Source: Campylobacterales bacterium
Lineage (GTDB): Bacteria; Campylobacterota; Campylobacteria; Campylobacterales; Sulfurimonadaceae
Direction: 5' to 3'
NCBI GenBank assembly: GCA_026390115.1
Contig: JAPLGO010000012.1
Coordinates: forward strand, 310,001 to 374,000
Length of the DNA stretch: 64,000 nucleotides
Each line of letters starts with the position of its first letter. Position 1 is the first letter of the stretch. The notes under the pieces are model-generated. The model searched no databases and was not told the origin of the DNA. It was given only the letters and a program-made list of their open reading frames with translations. This document shows positions 35,775 to 44,935 of the stretch, piece by piece. Position numbers and translations under genes: made by a program.

Positions 35775-37703
35775 ATGTTTAAAAAGAACCTTTATTATAA
35801 ATTGCTATTTTTGTCACTGTTTTTATCGTTCGGTTTAATGATATCTATCATCTCCTATTTTGTTGCACAGAAATATCAACTATCTGAACTCAACAGTGAA
35901 ATTAAAACTAGAGCATACGAGGCGATAGCACATAAATCGGGTGCGATATTGGGATACATTAATGATAGAGAGCAGTTAATAAAAACCCTAAACAATGATG
36001 TGCTTCATGAATATATCAATGACAACACAAACAGAGAATTATTGAAAAATTTAAATAATCTGTTTTTATCCCATGCCCAGAGCAGAAATGATATTTTTCA
36101 ATTGCGATATATTAATGAAAATGGCGATGAAATCATCAGAGTTGATAGAGTAGATTATGGAGGGAACGCATATTTAGTTTCAAACGACAAACTGCAAAAC
36201 AAGAGAGACAGATATTATTTTGAGGAAGTTTCAAAATTGCAAGAGGGTTCAATTTGGAACTCTAAAATTGATTTAAATATAGAACATGGGGAAATCGAAA
36301 TTCCTATAAAACCGACCTTCAGGGTAGCATCTCCTGTCTATATAAATAGTGTTTTCAGAGGAATGGTCATAGTAAATCTTTTTTCAGAGAATTTTTTAAA
36401 ATCCATAGATGACACTTTATCATTTCATGTCTCCATCATAGATCATGCGGGAGAGTTTATTATTGATAGCAGATACAAAGAAGATAAAACTATCGATAAC
36501 TCTTGGAGCAGATATTTAAAGGGCAGGGAATCTTTTGCAAAACAAGAGCCTGAAAAAATAAAAGATATTCTAAACAATGACACCTATCTGGATGATAAAA
36601 TATTCTCTAAAAAAATCGACTCAATAATAAAAACAAAAGATGGACTCATTCTCATTTTTGAGCCAAAAGTTGAATTTATAGATAAAATGATAGCATCCGA
36701 AAAAGAGTATGTCATCACTCTTACAATTTTAGTTTTTTTAATATCGGTGCCGATTGCTTTTTTACTATCCATAATACCGGTAAAATTAAATCAACAGTTG
36801 TCATTGTCAAAACAAAAACTTCAAATGCAACTGGATATTATTGATAAAAATGTACTTATCAGTGAAACAGATTTGGACGGTAAGATTACATATATCTCTT
36901 CAAAATTTTTAGATTTGATTGGTTACAGTAAAAATGAGATGCTTGGAAAAACACATTCGATGTTAAAAGATCCGGAACTTTCAGATAAAGTATATAAATC
37001 TATGTGGCAAAATATTTTAAAAGGAAGTTTTTGGAATGCGACATTCAAAAACTTTACAAAAGATAAAAAAGTTTTTTATGTTGAAACAACAATAACACCA
37101 AAAATTAATGAGAATGGCAAACTAGTAGGGTTTGTATCTATCAGAGCAGATATAACGGACAAAAAAAGGTTAGAAGAGCTTTCTATAACAGATGAACTTA
37201 CAACCTTATACAATAGAAGATATTTTAATAAAATAATTTCTCAAGAATTATATAGACTAAAAAGAGACAAAAAGCTTATATCATTGGCAATTATAGATAT
37301 TGATTATTTTAAAAAATATAATGATTATTACGGACATCAAGAGGGGGATAGCACTCTCAAACAAGTTGCAAAAGTGATTAAAGAGAGTTTTAAGCGCCAC
37401 GGTGATTATATTTTCAGAGTCGGCGGTGAAGAGTTTGCAATCATTTTTTCTACTACTTCGGCGGATGATGTCAAAAAAATCTCACAAGATATTGTTGATA
37501 GCGTACGAGCACTCAATATAAGTCATGAAAAAAGCGAAGTGTATAAAGTAGTCACGATATCGCTGGGTGTCGTCTCTATTGATTTATCTAGTCATGCCGA
37601 CATTGATGAAAGTCAAATATATAAAATGGCAGATGAACAGTTATATAAAGCAAAAGAGAGAGGTAGAGATAGAATTTGTTTTATGGACCCTTTAACTTTA
37701 TAA
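35775..37703 (+). CDS. Membrane PAS-GGDEF diguanylate cyclase
   Basis: A 642-residue c-di-GMP synthase: transmembrane segment (~8-28), a periplasmic Cache-like sensor (~30-310), a second transmembrane segment (~315-338), a PAS domain (~355-465, 'ETDLDGKITYISSKFLDLIGYS') and a GGDEF domain (~475-640). The active site is GGEEF ('FRVGGEEFAII', ~residue 549), and an inhibitory RxxD site is placed exactly five residues before it ('RHGDYIFRV'), so product inhibition is likely. No EAL domain. ATG 35775 lacks a ribosome site. It converges with the second diguanylate cyclase gene. Confidence 0.92.
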   Translation: MFKKNLYYKLLFLSLFLSFGLMISIISYFVAQKYQLSELNSEIKTRAYEAIAHKSGAILGYINDREQLIKTLNNDVLHEYINDNTNRELLKNLNNLFLSHAQSRNDIFQLRYINENGDEIIRVDRVDYGGNAYLVSNDKLQNKRDRYYFEEVSKLQEGSIWNSKIDLNIEHGEIEIPIKPTFRVASPVYINSVFRGMVIVNLFSENFLKSIDDTLSFHVSIIDHAGEFIIDSRYKEDKTIDNSWSRYLKGRESFAKQEPEKIKDILNNDTYLDDKIFSKKIDSIIKTKDGLILIFEPKVEFIDKMIASEKEYVITLTILVFLISVPIAFLLSIIPVKLNQQLSLSKQKLQMQLDIIDKNVLISETDLDGKITYISSKFLDLIGYSKNEMLGKTHSMLKDPELSDKVYKSMWQNILKGSFWNATFKNFTKDKKVFYVETTITPKINENGKLVGFVSIRADITDKKRLEELSITDELTTLYNRRYFNKIISQELYRLKRDKKLISLAIIDIDYFKKYNDYYGHQEGDSTLKQVAKVIKESFKRHGDYIFRVGGEEFAIIFSTTSADDVKKISQDIVDSVRALNISHEKSEVYKVVTISLGVVSIDLSSHADIDESQIYKMADEQLYKAKERGRDRICFMDPLTL

Positions 37704-37708
37704 TGCAA

Positions 37709-38869
37709 TTACTCTTCTTTGTAAATAGAGTAGTTATTTTTCCCCATTTTTTTAATATTGTACATAGCTTTGTCCGCCCTTTGCATTAAATCTTCGATGT
37801 TATCCCCATGTTGTGGATAAAAACTGATGCCGATGCTTACCCCGACATGACATCTGTGATCTTTGTAGGGGCAAAACTCATTGACCTCTTTGATAAGTAT
37901 TTTTGCTATCTCTTTTATATGTTCGGCATCCGTTATATCACCGATAGCTATAGCAAACTCATCTCCTCCGATTCGTGCAACCGTGTCACTCGCTCTTACA
38001 ACAGATTTAAGCCTTTGACCGACTGTTTTTAAAATCAAATCTCCGGCATCATGCCCTAGCGTGTCATTTACAGATTTAAAGCCGTCTAAATCTAAAAATA
38101 AAATAGCTACGATTTTATCATTTGCATTTGCTCTCTTGAATAAGTCATACACTATATCTTGAAAGTAGAGTCTATTGGGAAGTTCTGTTACCGTGTCACA
38201 TGTTGCTATCTGCTCTAACTCTTTGTTTGCGCTTCTTAAATTATGTGTGAGGAGAAAAAGAGATTCTCGCTCTTTTTTTAACTCTTCAGAAATAAATCTT
38301 ATGTTTCTTATAAATTGACTCATAAGAAAAAATATGCCGCCAAAGCCGGCACCAATATTTAAAAATACAAAAGTTTTCAGTGCCAGCGGCGGGAGTTGAT
38401 TTTGCATGTTCTCTGAGAGATGGGTGTCAAAAAGCATAGAGATAAATACAAGAAGTAAAAAAAGAGCAAACCACTTCGCTCCATGTCTTACATTTTCACT
38501 ATACATAAGAGCAGCAACAGGAGCATAAAAAGACCATATTAAAACAAAGCTGCCCCCGTAAAATCCGCCAAGCACCCACATAAGGATAAAGGGTAAAAAA
38601 AGTATCAAAAGCAGTTGAATGATTTCAAAAAAAAGAAAGTTTTTGGTTTTATAGAGTAATAAAGTGGATAAAAGCGATATGAAAACATAGGAGAGAGGCA
38701 CCAAAGAAGCCCCTATATTATCTAAAACTAAATAGATAAAGCTCCATATTAATGCCGGTAAAAATACATAAAAGGGAAGTAATGTTAGTGCAACTTTTTT
38801 TGATATTAAATCTTCACTATCGGTTGGTAAAATACCAACTTGTGATAGTTTATGAAAAAGTTTTTTCAC
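37709..38869 (-). CDS. Membrane GGDEF diguanylate cyclase
   Basis: A 386-residue protein: a MASE-like N-terminal membrane domain of about six helices (~28-195), a short coiled linker, and a GGDEF domain (~215-386) with the active site 'VARIGGDEFAIAIGD' (~residue 305) and an RxxD inhibitory site ('RASD') five residues earlier. It should make c-di-GMP in response to a membrane-sensed cue. It begins 11 bases after the chemoreceptor stop, so they may be co-transcribed. Confidence 0.93.
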   Translation of the reverse strand: MKKLFHKLSQVGILPTDSEDLISKKVALTLLPFYVFLPALIWSFIYLVLDNIGASLVPLSYVFISLLSTLLLYKTKNFLFFEIIQLLLILFLPFILMWVLGGFYGGSFVLIWSFYAPVAALMYSENVRHGAKWFALFLLLVFISMLFDTHLSENMQNQLPPLALKTFVFLNIGAGFGGIFFLMSQFIRNIRFISEELKKERESLFLLTHNLRSANKELEQIATCDTVTELPNRLYFQDIVYDLFKRANANDKIVAILFLDLDGFKSVNDTLGHDAGDLILKTVGQRLKSVVRASDTVARIGGDEFAIAIGDITDAEHIKEIAKILIKEVNEFCPYKDHRCHVGVSIGISFYPQHGDNIEDLMQRADKAMYNIKKMGKNNYSIYKEE

Positions 38870-38880
38870 AACTTTTAAAC

Positions 38881-39975
38881 TCAGTCTTTGTCATGTAAGA
38901 TTTGATCTAAAGTAGCGAATACTTCTGTACTTCCTTTTTCCATCTCTTCAAATGCACTTACCATCTGTCTTAAATCAACATTTTCATGCACCATCAAGTC
39001 AAAAACTTTATGAGTTCCGTTGTGAACAGTGGCATGCGAAGATTCTAGTTTAGAATAGTGAGAAGTATGAGAGAAACTTTCTTTTCCATCACCCTCATAG
39101 TACCATTTACCTAGGCGGCAGTTATGATGGTCAACAAATTTGAACTGTTCCTCTTTAGTAACGGCTGAGTAGTAAGTATTCACTTTCCATAAAATATGGT
39201 CTAGTTTTGCAAGCGACATAAATATACGGTCGTTAGTGAAGCCTATTGTTTTAAAAGAGTCCTTCATCTCAACCGCGTCATGTGAGAGACACCCATTCAG
39301 CTGCATAATCATCTCATTTGAATTACCAATGCCACTCTTAATCTCTGAAAACTGCTCTGACATGCTGTCAACATCTTGCTTCATTGATTGCAGAGAGATA
39401 TTTATTTCACTTACTGCCTTATCTGTTCTATCTGCCAGTTTTCTGACTTCATCGGCAACCACGGCAAACCCCCGTCCATGCTCACCTGCACGGGCTGCTT
39501 CGATTGCCGCGTTGAGAGCTAGCAGATTTGTTTGGTCTGATATATCTTTTATAAGAGATAAAATGCTTGATATGTCATTCGTTCTTTGTGAAAGGCCTTG
39601 CACCGTATGCATTGAATTGTCAGAGAGTTCATTTAAATCATCAAGAGTTTTGACAACATGTTTTGATTTTTCGGCAATCTGAGCGATGCTTGTAACTAAT
39701 TCGTTTGTCTTTGTTAAGCTACTTTTGGAAGCAGAAACAGATTCTGCCATATTCCCCTGAATATCCATAATATTGGCTTTTAGATTCAAATTTTGCATTT
39801 TAGTAAGAACTTCCGGCACACTCTCTTTTGGTTTAGAATTGAATACCTTTAGTTCACCTTCTAACTGAATAATGCGTGCATTCAGCTCACTATTCCTATT
39901 TTCAAGTGCTTCACTCTCATATTTTAGTTTATTATAATCAGCTAGAGGTATTCCAGAGTTTCCAAACAGTCCCAT
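38881..39975 (-). CDS. Soluble methyl-accepting chemotaxis protein with CZB zinc domain
   Basis: A 364-residue cytoplasmic chemoreceptor without transmembrane helices. The N-terminal coiled coil (~8-60) leads into a receptor signalling hairpin with the near-invariant tip '[20 protein letters not shown]' (~residues 144-163), followed by a C-terminal CZB domain: '[15 protein letters not shown]' (~270) and '[15 protein letters not shown]' supply the His/Cys zinc ligands. CZB receptors sense zinc or oxidants such as hypochlorite via the Cys. It lies beside two c-di-GMP enzymes, a plausible motility-biofilm module. Confidence 0.92.
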   Translation of the reverse strand: MGLFGNSGIPLADYNKLKYESEALENRNSELNARIIQLEGELKVFNSKPKESVPEVLTKMQNLNLKANIMDIQGNMAESVSASKSSLTKTNELVTSIAQIAEKSKHVVKTLDDLNELSDNSMHTVQGLSQRTNDISSILSLIKDISDQTNLLALNAAIEAARAGEHGRGFAVVADEVRKLADRTDKAVSEINISLQSMKQDVDSMSEQFSEIKSGIGNSNEMIMQLNGCLSHDAVEMKDSFKTIGFTNDRIFMSLAKLDHILWKVNTYYSAVTKEEQFKFVDHHNCRLGKWYYEGDGKESFSHTSHYSKLESSHATVHNGTHKVFDLMVHENVDLRQMVSAFEEMEKGSTEVFATLDQILHDKD

Positions 39976-40330
39976 GATAAATCCTTTTTTTTTGTATTAA
40001 ATTTATTTATAATTGCATTCTAGCCAACTTTTATTCTAATTCACTTAAAATCCAATAGATTTTTTATAAACTTAAAATCTATTGCCTTTAAAAGAGGCAA
40101 CCTTCTACTAAGAAATCATTTAGTGATTTTTGTGTATTGGGTTTTACCGCAGAAGTGCCATAGCAGAATAGTGTAGCAAAATGGGTTTTGAAGAAACATC
40201 GCTTCGCCAGCGATTCTCTTGTTTATTTTACGCTTAAAATAAGTTCTGCAAGAACTTTAATTAAGTATATGCAAAGATAGGATTATTTTTTACTTTGTTA
40301 CTAGTATTCTGTACAGTTTTTTTTTAATTT
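39976..40330. other. 355-base intergenic region with four perfect small hairpins
   Basis: No gene is visible. Four stem-loops are evenly spread: TTGCCT/AGGCAA (40082-40100), AAATCA/TGATTT (40113-40129), ATCGCT/AGCGAT (40198-40214) and AAGTTCT-GCA-AGAACTT (40241-40257). The left part should contain the chemoreceptor promoter (minus strand). The hairpins could be a small RNA, a decayed repeat element or 3' structures of the MEMO-AMMECR1 message. Confidence 0.4.
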
Positions 40331-41773
40331 TTAAAAAACAATGGCTTCGAATGTGTAAATTTCTGCATCTTTGTAGCCATCAAAGCCTATCTTTGCTTTT
40401 TCTTTTGCACAATTTCCTACAAATTCTTCCACGTTCCAATTCATCTGAGAGGCTACTTGAGGCAAAAAAGTTCCATTCTTTGACCCCTTTTTTATGTAGA
40501 TTCCATGCCTACCCAAAACAATCTCATCTAAAAAGTTTATTCTTTTTCTAGGAGTTAAAACTGAAATTTCTATCTCAATATCTTTAAGTTCATCTGGAAT
40601 GACTTCTTGAAATCTGTTGTCAAATTTAGCCGAGGCAACTGCCATTTTCATAACAACTTTGTAGAGAGGCTCATCTGCTTCAAATGTGCCAATGCATCCT
40701 CGCAATTTTCCATTTTTGTAGAGCGTTACAAAAGCACCTAAAGGCTCTTTTAGTTTTGATGATATCCTGCTTTCATCAATTGAGATTTTGTTGTTGTTGA
40801 TAGTAGCCTCATAAAGAGAGAGTCTTGCAATTTCTCGCAGCTCCTTTTTTTCTTTATCGTTCAAAAAAAAGTCACTGTTTTGTTTGAAAATTCTGAGCGC
40901 AGAGTAGCCGACAACCCTTTTTTTGTCCCCAAAAGAAGTGTCACCGGAATTTTTGTATTTTAAAAGTTCATATTTGTAATGAGCGTTTTGAGTGAGATAT
41001 AAAAGTGTCAAAATAGAACTCCAACCGCATGCCGAAGTTTGCAGCTGTGCAATGTTTAAATCTTCATTCTTTGCAAGTGTTTTTACAAATTCTTTCGGGG
41101 AACCGCTCTTAATGGAGTCAATTGTCTGTTTATCAATAGCATTGGCATCTGAGTAGGAGGGATAGTGGGATAAATCGCTGCTGATTATAAAGAGATTCTT
41201 TTCGTTAAAATAGGGTTTAAGTCTCTTAGCAATCTCTTGAATTGTCTCTAAGTTTGAAGTTGCAATTACGATTGGAACTATACCCAGCGCATCGCCGTAA
41301 ATGGTTTGTAAAAAGGGAAGTTGTACCTCTATCGTATGCTCTTTTTTATGAGCCTCAGGGTTGAAACTAAAATATTTTGAATCTTTTATAAGCTCAGATA
41401 CTATTGTTTGGTTTACCTTTATCTCTCCGAGCGGAGTTGCGTAATTTCCTGCGGAGTAGATGGAGGCAGCGTTAAAATTCATAGAGTGGCTTGAGCCTAT
41501 AATAAATATGTTTTCGTATTTTCTGTGAAGTGTTGCATACGCCTCTGCTGCGATATCTCCTGAGAAAATGTAGCCGGCATGTGGAACTATCAGGGCATTT
41601 ATATTCTCTTTGGGAAAGCTTTTAGAGTTTTGAAGAGCTGTTTTAATTGAAGTAGAGAGTTCCTCTTTGTTGCTGCTATAAAATGAGCCTGCTACCGCTG
41701 CGGGTCTCGGTAAAGCGTGAAGGAGTTGAGAAAAGAGCAGTAAAAAGATTACTGCTTTGTGCTTTTTACACAT
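40331..41773 (-). CDS. Secreted MEMO1-AMMECR1 fusion (AmmeMemoRadiSam proteins B and A)
   Basis: A 480-residue fusion. Residues 1-20 form a signal peptide (basic start, 'VIFLLLFSQLL', cleavage near 'LHA-LP'). Residues ~21-285 are a MEMO domain ('RPAAVAGSFY', 'IVPHAGYIFSGDIAAEA', 'GSSHSMNF', 'ISSDLSHYPS', 'ACGWSSI'); ~310-480 are AMMECR1 ('LGAFVTLYKNGKLRGCIGTF', 'SVLTPRKRI'). The three-part AmmeMemoRadiSam set has no established function; the radical-SAM member is not in this window. Export of the fusion is unusual. The start overlaps the DUF1566 gene by 25 bases. Confidence 0.88.
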   Translation of the reverse strand: MCKKHKAVIFLLLFSQLLHALPRPAAVAGSFYSSNKEELSTSIKTALQNSKSFPKENINALIVPHAGYIFSGDIAAEAYATLHRKYENIFIIGSSHSMNFNAASIYSAGNYATPLGEIKVNQTIVSELIKDSKYFSFNPEAHKKEHTIEVQLPFLQTIYGDALGIVPIVIATSNLETIQEIAKRLKPYFNEKNLFIISSDLSHYPSYSDANAIDKQTIDSIKSGSPKEFVKTLAKNEDLNIAQLQTSACGWSSILTLLYLTQNAHYKYELLKYKNSGDTSFGDKKRVVGYSALRIFKQNSDFFLNDKEKKELREIARLSLYEATINNNKISIDESRISSKLKEPLGAFVTLYKNGKLRGCIGTFEADEPLYKVVMKMAVASAKFDNRFQEVIPDELKDIEIEISVLTPRKRINFLDEIVLGRHGIYIKKGSKNGTFLPQVASQMNWNVEEFVGNCAKEKAKIGFDGYKDAEIYTFEAIVF

Positions 41774-42162
41774 CTCACGCGTCTATCGTAGCTTTTTACT
41801 ATGATGTCGGTTTTTCCGTCTCTAAAATTAATTGCCCACATTCTATCTGCATCATCTACAAAGGGAGTGGATGACCAATATACTTCGTTCGCCACAGAGG
41901 TAAATCCCTCTATCATAGCAGGTTTGAAGTGCTTATAATCGACCAAAGTGTGTAGTTCAGTCAATGTTGGAATACGAAAATCTTTCTGAGAGCCAACTAC
42001 GAGTTTAGCACAGTAATCCTGAGCCTTATAATAGTTTATCTGCAACTCTTTAGAATCAATATTGTCTTGCCAAAGCAGTGAAGTTGACTTATCTTTTATC
42101 AGCTCTGTTGCGCTGATAGAAGTAACAAAAAGTACTCCCAAACTTAAAAGTAGTTTTCTCAT
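41749..42162 (-). CDS. Exported DUF1566 (Lcl-like) protein
   Basis: A 137-residue exported protein: signal peptide (~1-18, 'LLLSLGVLFVTSISA'), then a DUF1566 domain with 'LLWQD', 'YYKAQDYCAKL', 'FRIPTLTELHTLVDY', 'YWSSTPF' and the terminal 'DRRVRCVK'. Two Cys (~50 and ~131) probably form a disulfide. The family includes adhesin-like and fibronectin/collagen-binding domains; function here is unknown. It is coupled by overlap to the secreted MEMO-AMMECR1 fusion, so the two may act in the same compartment. Confidence 0.8.
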   Translation of the reverse strand: MRKLLLSLGVLFVTSISATELIKDKSTSLLWQDNIDSKELQINYYKAQDYCAKLVVGSQKDFRIPTLTELHTLVDYKHFKPAMIEGFTSVANEVYWSSTPFVDDADRMWAINFRDGKTDIIVKSYDRRVRCVKSTKQ

Positions 42163-42198
42163 ATATCCACCCCCCCTGAAGTTGTTTTTTGAATTATA

Positions 42199-43431
42199 CT
42201 ATAAATTTTTATTATTTATATGGCTGATCGTTTCACCTTGAAAACTCATAATTACACATCCGTTTAGCTCTTCATTATTGTAAAGTGATTGAGAATTTTG
42301 CACAGTTGTCGTAGCATGCGGATTAAAAAGGATGGCATCTGCTTTTTGTCCGACTTCTATAGTGCCTGCTTTTTTATTTATGCAGGAGGCAGGATTTTTT
42401 ACGGTGAGCTTTATAAGTTCGCTCATGCTGATAAGGCCGGATTTTACCAGTTTCGTATAGTAGAGAGGAAGTGCATCGCCAAGAGCTTCACAGCCGTAGT
42501 GTGCATCATAAAAAGCAACCTCTTTATTGACGGGGGAAGAGGGTTGATGAAGCATTGTTAACATGTCAATTTGATGATTTTTCAGAGCTTCTTGAAGAAG
42601 TTTTACATCACTTGCACATGCCAGAGGCGGATTGAGTTTTGCAGTCGTGTTAAAGTTTTCACAAGCAATGTCAGAGTGCAACAGGTGGTGAATTGAGACT
42701 TCACATCGCACATCGACACCCTCTTTTTTTGCCTTGTCTATAAGGTAAATTGAACGGGGAGAAGCGATAGCTTTGAAGAGTATCTTTATCTTAAAATGTC
42801 TTGCTATCTCTATCATTCGTGAGACATGTAACACTTCACTTAAATCAGGAATTCCGGCGAGTCCTAATTGCGAACTGATATCACCCTCAAGCATAACACC
42901 GCTTTGAATCATGGAGTTATCCTCAGCCTTGCAAAAGAGTGTAACTCCATACATCTGCACATATTCGGCTATTTTGATAGCGATATTGTTTTTTGCAATG
43001 GTGCTCATGTAGGGAACAATTGCCCCTTTTTTTAATAAAATAGCTATATTGCTGAGCGAAGCATCCTCTTTGAGAGTGTTAAGCATCATATCAACTTTCG
43101 CTCCGCTCAAATCATGCAAACCGTTTTGTGCAAACTCCAAAACAACTTCATTATCAATGGCAGGCGTAGAGTCGGCATTGAGAACCATGTGCCCGATTCC
43201 ACCTTTGAGAGCTTCCTGTGAAATAGCTTTAATATTTTTTGAGTTTAAAATTCCATCTTGAAGTCTTACATTTGTATCAACCAAAAGAGGCATAAAATAG
43301 AAGCCGGTTGCATCTATTATCTCATCGCTTATTAAGCCAGAACCCATCTCTGTTATAATTCCGTTTTCTATGCGAACATCCGCTTTTCTCTCTCCGTTTG
43401 TATCACAAACTATTGCATTTGACAGTACCAT
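42199..43431 (-). CDS. Dihydroorotase-like protein lacking metal ligands
   Basis: A 410-residue amidohydrolase-fold protein of the dihydroorotase (multifunctional-complex type) family, the third step of pyrimidine synthesis. The family frame is clear ('DVRIENGIITEMG', 'KLNPPLACASDVKLL', 'NPASCINKKAGTIEVGQKAD'), but the HxH metal motif (normally D-x-H-x-H) reads 'VDTNVRLQDG' and the usual 'TDHAPH' region reads 'TMLHQPSSPV'. It is probably a non-catalytic PyrC-like subunit, as found in other bacteria where it supports aspartate transcarbamoylase. GAAGGTGG precedes the ATG. Confidence 0.85.
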   Translation of the reverse strand: MVLSNAIVCDTNGERKADVRIENGIITEMGSGLISDEIIDATGFYFMPLLVDTNVRLQDGILNSKNIKAISQEALKGGIGHMVLNADSTPAIDNEVVLEFAQNGLHDLSGAKVDMMLNTLKEDASLSNIAILLKKGAIVPYMSTIAKNNIAIKIAEYVQMYGVTLFCKAEDNSMIQSGVMLEGDISSQLGLAGIPDLSEVLHVSRMIEIARHFKIKILFKAIASPRSIYLIDKAKKEGVDVRCEVSIHHLLHSDIACENFNTTAKLNPPLACASDVKLLQEALKNHQIDMLTMLHQPSSPVNKEVAFYDAHYGCEALGDALPLYYTKLVKSGLISMSELIKLTVKNPASCINKKAGTIEVGQKADAILFNPHATTTVQNSQSLYNNEELNGCVIMSFQGETISHINNKNL

Positions 43432-43447
43432 TTCAGACCACCTTCGA

Positions 43448-43468
43448 TATAATGACGCTAATTATAAT
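43448..43468. promoter_or_regulatory. Divergent promoter region
   Basis: Plus-strand TATAAT at 43448-43453 suits the cytochrome gene (TTG 43485, AAGG at 43474). The 8-mer ATTATAAT at 43461-43468 contains TATAAT on both strands; on the minus strand it is well placed for the dihydroorotase-like gene (ATG 43431). The two units thus share about 50 bases. Confidence 0.5.
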
Positions 43469-43484
43469 AGACTAAGGCTTAGAA

Positions 43485-43883
43485 TTGCGTTTGATATTTC
43501 TGCTATTTTTCATAATTTCATTAACACACTCCGAGAGTATTTCCTCGCATTCGCTCACAGCATATGCCAAAACTTCTTATGAAACTGGAAAGAGTCTCTA
43601 TATGGAACGAGGGTGTTACAGTTGTCATGGTAATAATGCTGAGGGAATGCATGTCTATCCAAAACTCTCAAATCGTGCAAAAGGTTTTTTGACCTATAAA
43701 CTCAAACGATTTCGCGATAAAATTTCTGATAATCAGCAGCAAGAAATGATGATAGCTTTTGCTGTTGGACTGAGTGATGAAAATATAGATAATCTGACAA
43801 CTTTCTTGTATGAGTTTGTGGAAGAGAAAAACGGTAAAAAGTATGACGATAGTTTTAAAAGTCAAGGAGACGGCGGTTCATGA
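43485..43883 (+). CDS. Small exported c-type cytochrome
   Basis: A 132-residue monohaem cytochrome c: signal peptide (~1-16), then the haem site 'RGCYSCHGNNAEG' (~residue 44) and a possible Met ligand in 'QQEMMIAFAVGLSDENI', in which the 'hxxxLsdeni' helix is typical of class I cytochromes. It is a periplasmic electron carrier, partner unknown. It starts with TTG at 43485 with AAGG eight bases before. Its last codons overlap lpxB (ATGA), a curious pairing of a cytochrome with lipid A genes. Confidence 0.85.
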   Translation: MRLIFLLFFIISLTHSESISSHSLTAYAKTSYETGKSLYMERGCYSCHGNNAEGMHVYPKLSNRAKGFLTYKLKRFRDKISDNQQQEMMIAFAVGLSDENIDNLTTFLYEFVEEKNGKKYDDSFKSQGDGGS

Positions 43884-44935
43884 AAATATTGGTAAGTGCC
43901 TTGGAACACTCTGCAAATTTGCACCTGAAATCTCTCAAAAAAGAGTTAAGTGACGATGTGAAATTTGTGGGAATTTTCGATGAAGAGCTTGGCAATCCTA
44001 TCGTTGATTTGCGTTCACTTGCCATAATGGGTTTTGTGGATGCACTCAAAAAATTGAGATACTTTTTTAAGCTCAATACTCAAATGGTAGAGTTGGCTCA
44101 CGGGGTTGATAAAGTTTTGCTTATCGACTCATCGGGATTTAACCTCCCTCTTGCAAAAAAAATCAAAAAAAAATATCCTGATAAAGAGATAATCTACTAT
44201 ATTTTACCTCAATCATGGGCATGGAAAAAGAAGCGGATTCCTGTATTGGAAAAAACATGCGACCACTTGGCTTCAATTTTACCTTTTGAGAAGGAATACT
44301 ACTCCAAAAATGCGCCCATTACTTATGTCGGACATCCTCTTCTTGACCAAATAGAAGAGTTTAAAGAGAGTCTGAAAAACGAAGTTAAAAATATAGTTTT
44401 TATGCCGGGAAGCCGTAAAGGAGAGATAAAAAAGCTTATGCCAATCTTCAAAGAAGTACGGGAAAAACTAGGAATTGAGGGGACAATTATTATCCCAAAA
44501 CACTTCTCTAAAGAAGATATAAATGAACTTTACGATACCCTATCGGGTTTTAAAATCTCACATGAAGCACACAAAGCGCTCTATGAGGCAGATTTTGCAT
44601 TTATATGTAGTGGAACGGCAACGCTCGAAGCGGCACTTATAGGAACTCCATTTGTGCTTAGCTATATTGCAAAACCGCTCGACTATTTTTTGGCGAGCAG
44701 ACTTGTAAAACTGAGTCATATAGGGCTTGGTAATATTATGTTCAGCAAGTTTAAGGGGAGAGATTTACATCCTGAATTTATTCAAAAGGGTGTAACGGCG
44801 GATAATCTGATAAGAGCTTTTAAAGAGTTTAAAAGAAGTACATTTTTAGAGGATTCAAAAGAGTTGAGAGCTTATCTGCAACATGGAAGCTCAAAAAAAG
44901 TGGCATCAATAATAGAGGGAAGAAATGAAGATTAA
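43880..44935 (+). CDS. lpxB: Lipid A disaccharide synthase
   Basis: A 351-residue GT19 glycosyltransferase joining UDP-2,3-diacyl-hexosamine and lipid X. 'LVSALEHSANLHLKSL' start (usually 'GExSGD' at this place), 'YILPQSWAWKKKR', 'VGHPLLD' and 'CSGTATLEAALIGTPFVLSY' are LpxB motifs. The start motif differs from the usual 'AGEASGD'. Coupled to the cytochrome upstream and overlapping gnnB downstream by 11 bases. Together with gnnB and gnnA it suggests lipid A with amide-linked acyl chains. Confidence 0.93.
   Translation: MKILVSALEHSANLHLKSLKKELSDDVKFVGIFDEELGNPIVDLRSLAIMGFVDALKKLRYFFKLNTQMVELAHGVDKVLLIDSSGFNLPLAKKIKKKYPDKEIIYYILPQSWAWKKKRIPVLEKTCDHLASILPFEKEYYSKNAPITYVGHPLLDQIEEFKESLKNEVKNIVFMPGSRKGEIKKLMPIFKEVREKLGIEGTIIIPKHFSKEDINELYDTLSGFKISHEAHKALYEADFAFICSGTATLEAALIGTPFVLSYIAKPLDYFLASRLVKLSHIGLGNIMFSKFKGRDLHPEFIQKGVTADNLIRAFKEFKRSTFLEDSKELRAYLQHGSSKKVASIIEGRNED

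Noticed and set aside
39976-40330. CRISPR array
   Set aside because: The hairpins have different sequences; there are no direct repeats with spacers here or elsewhere in the window.
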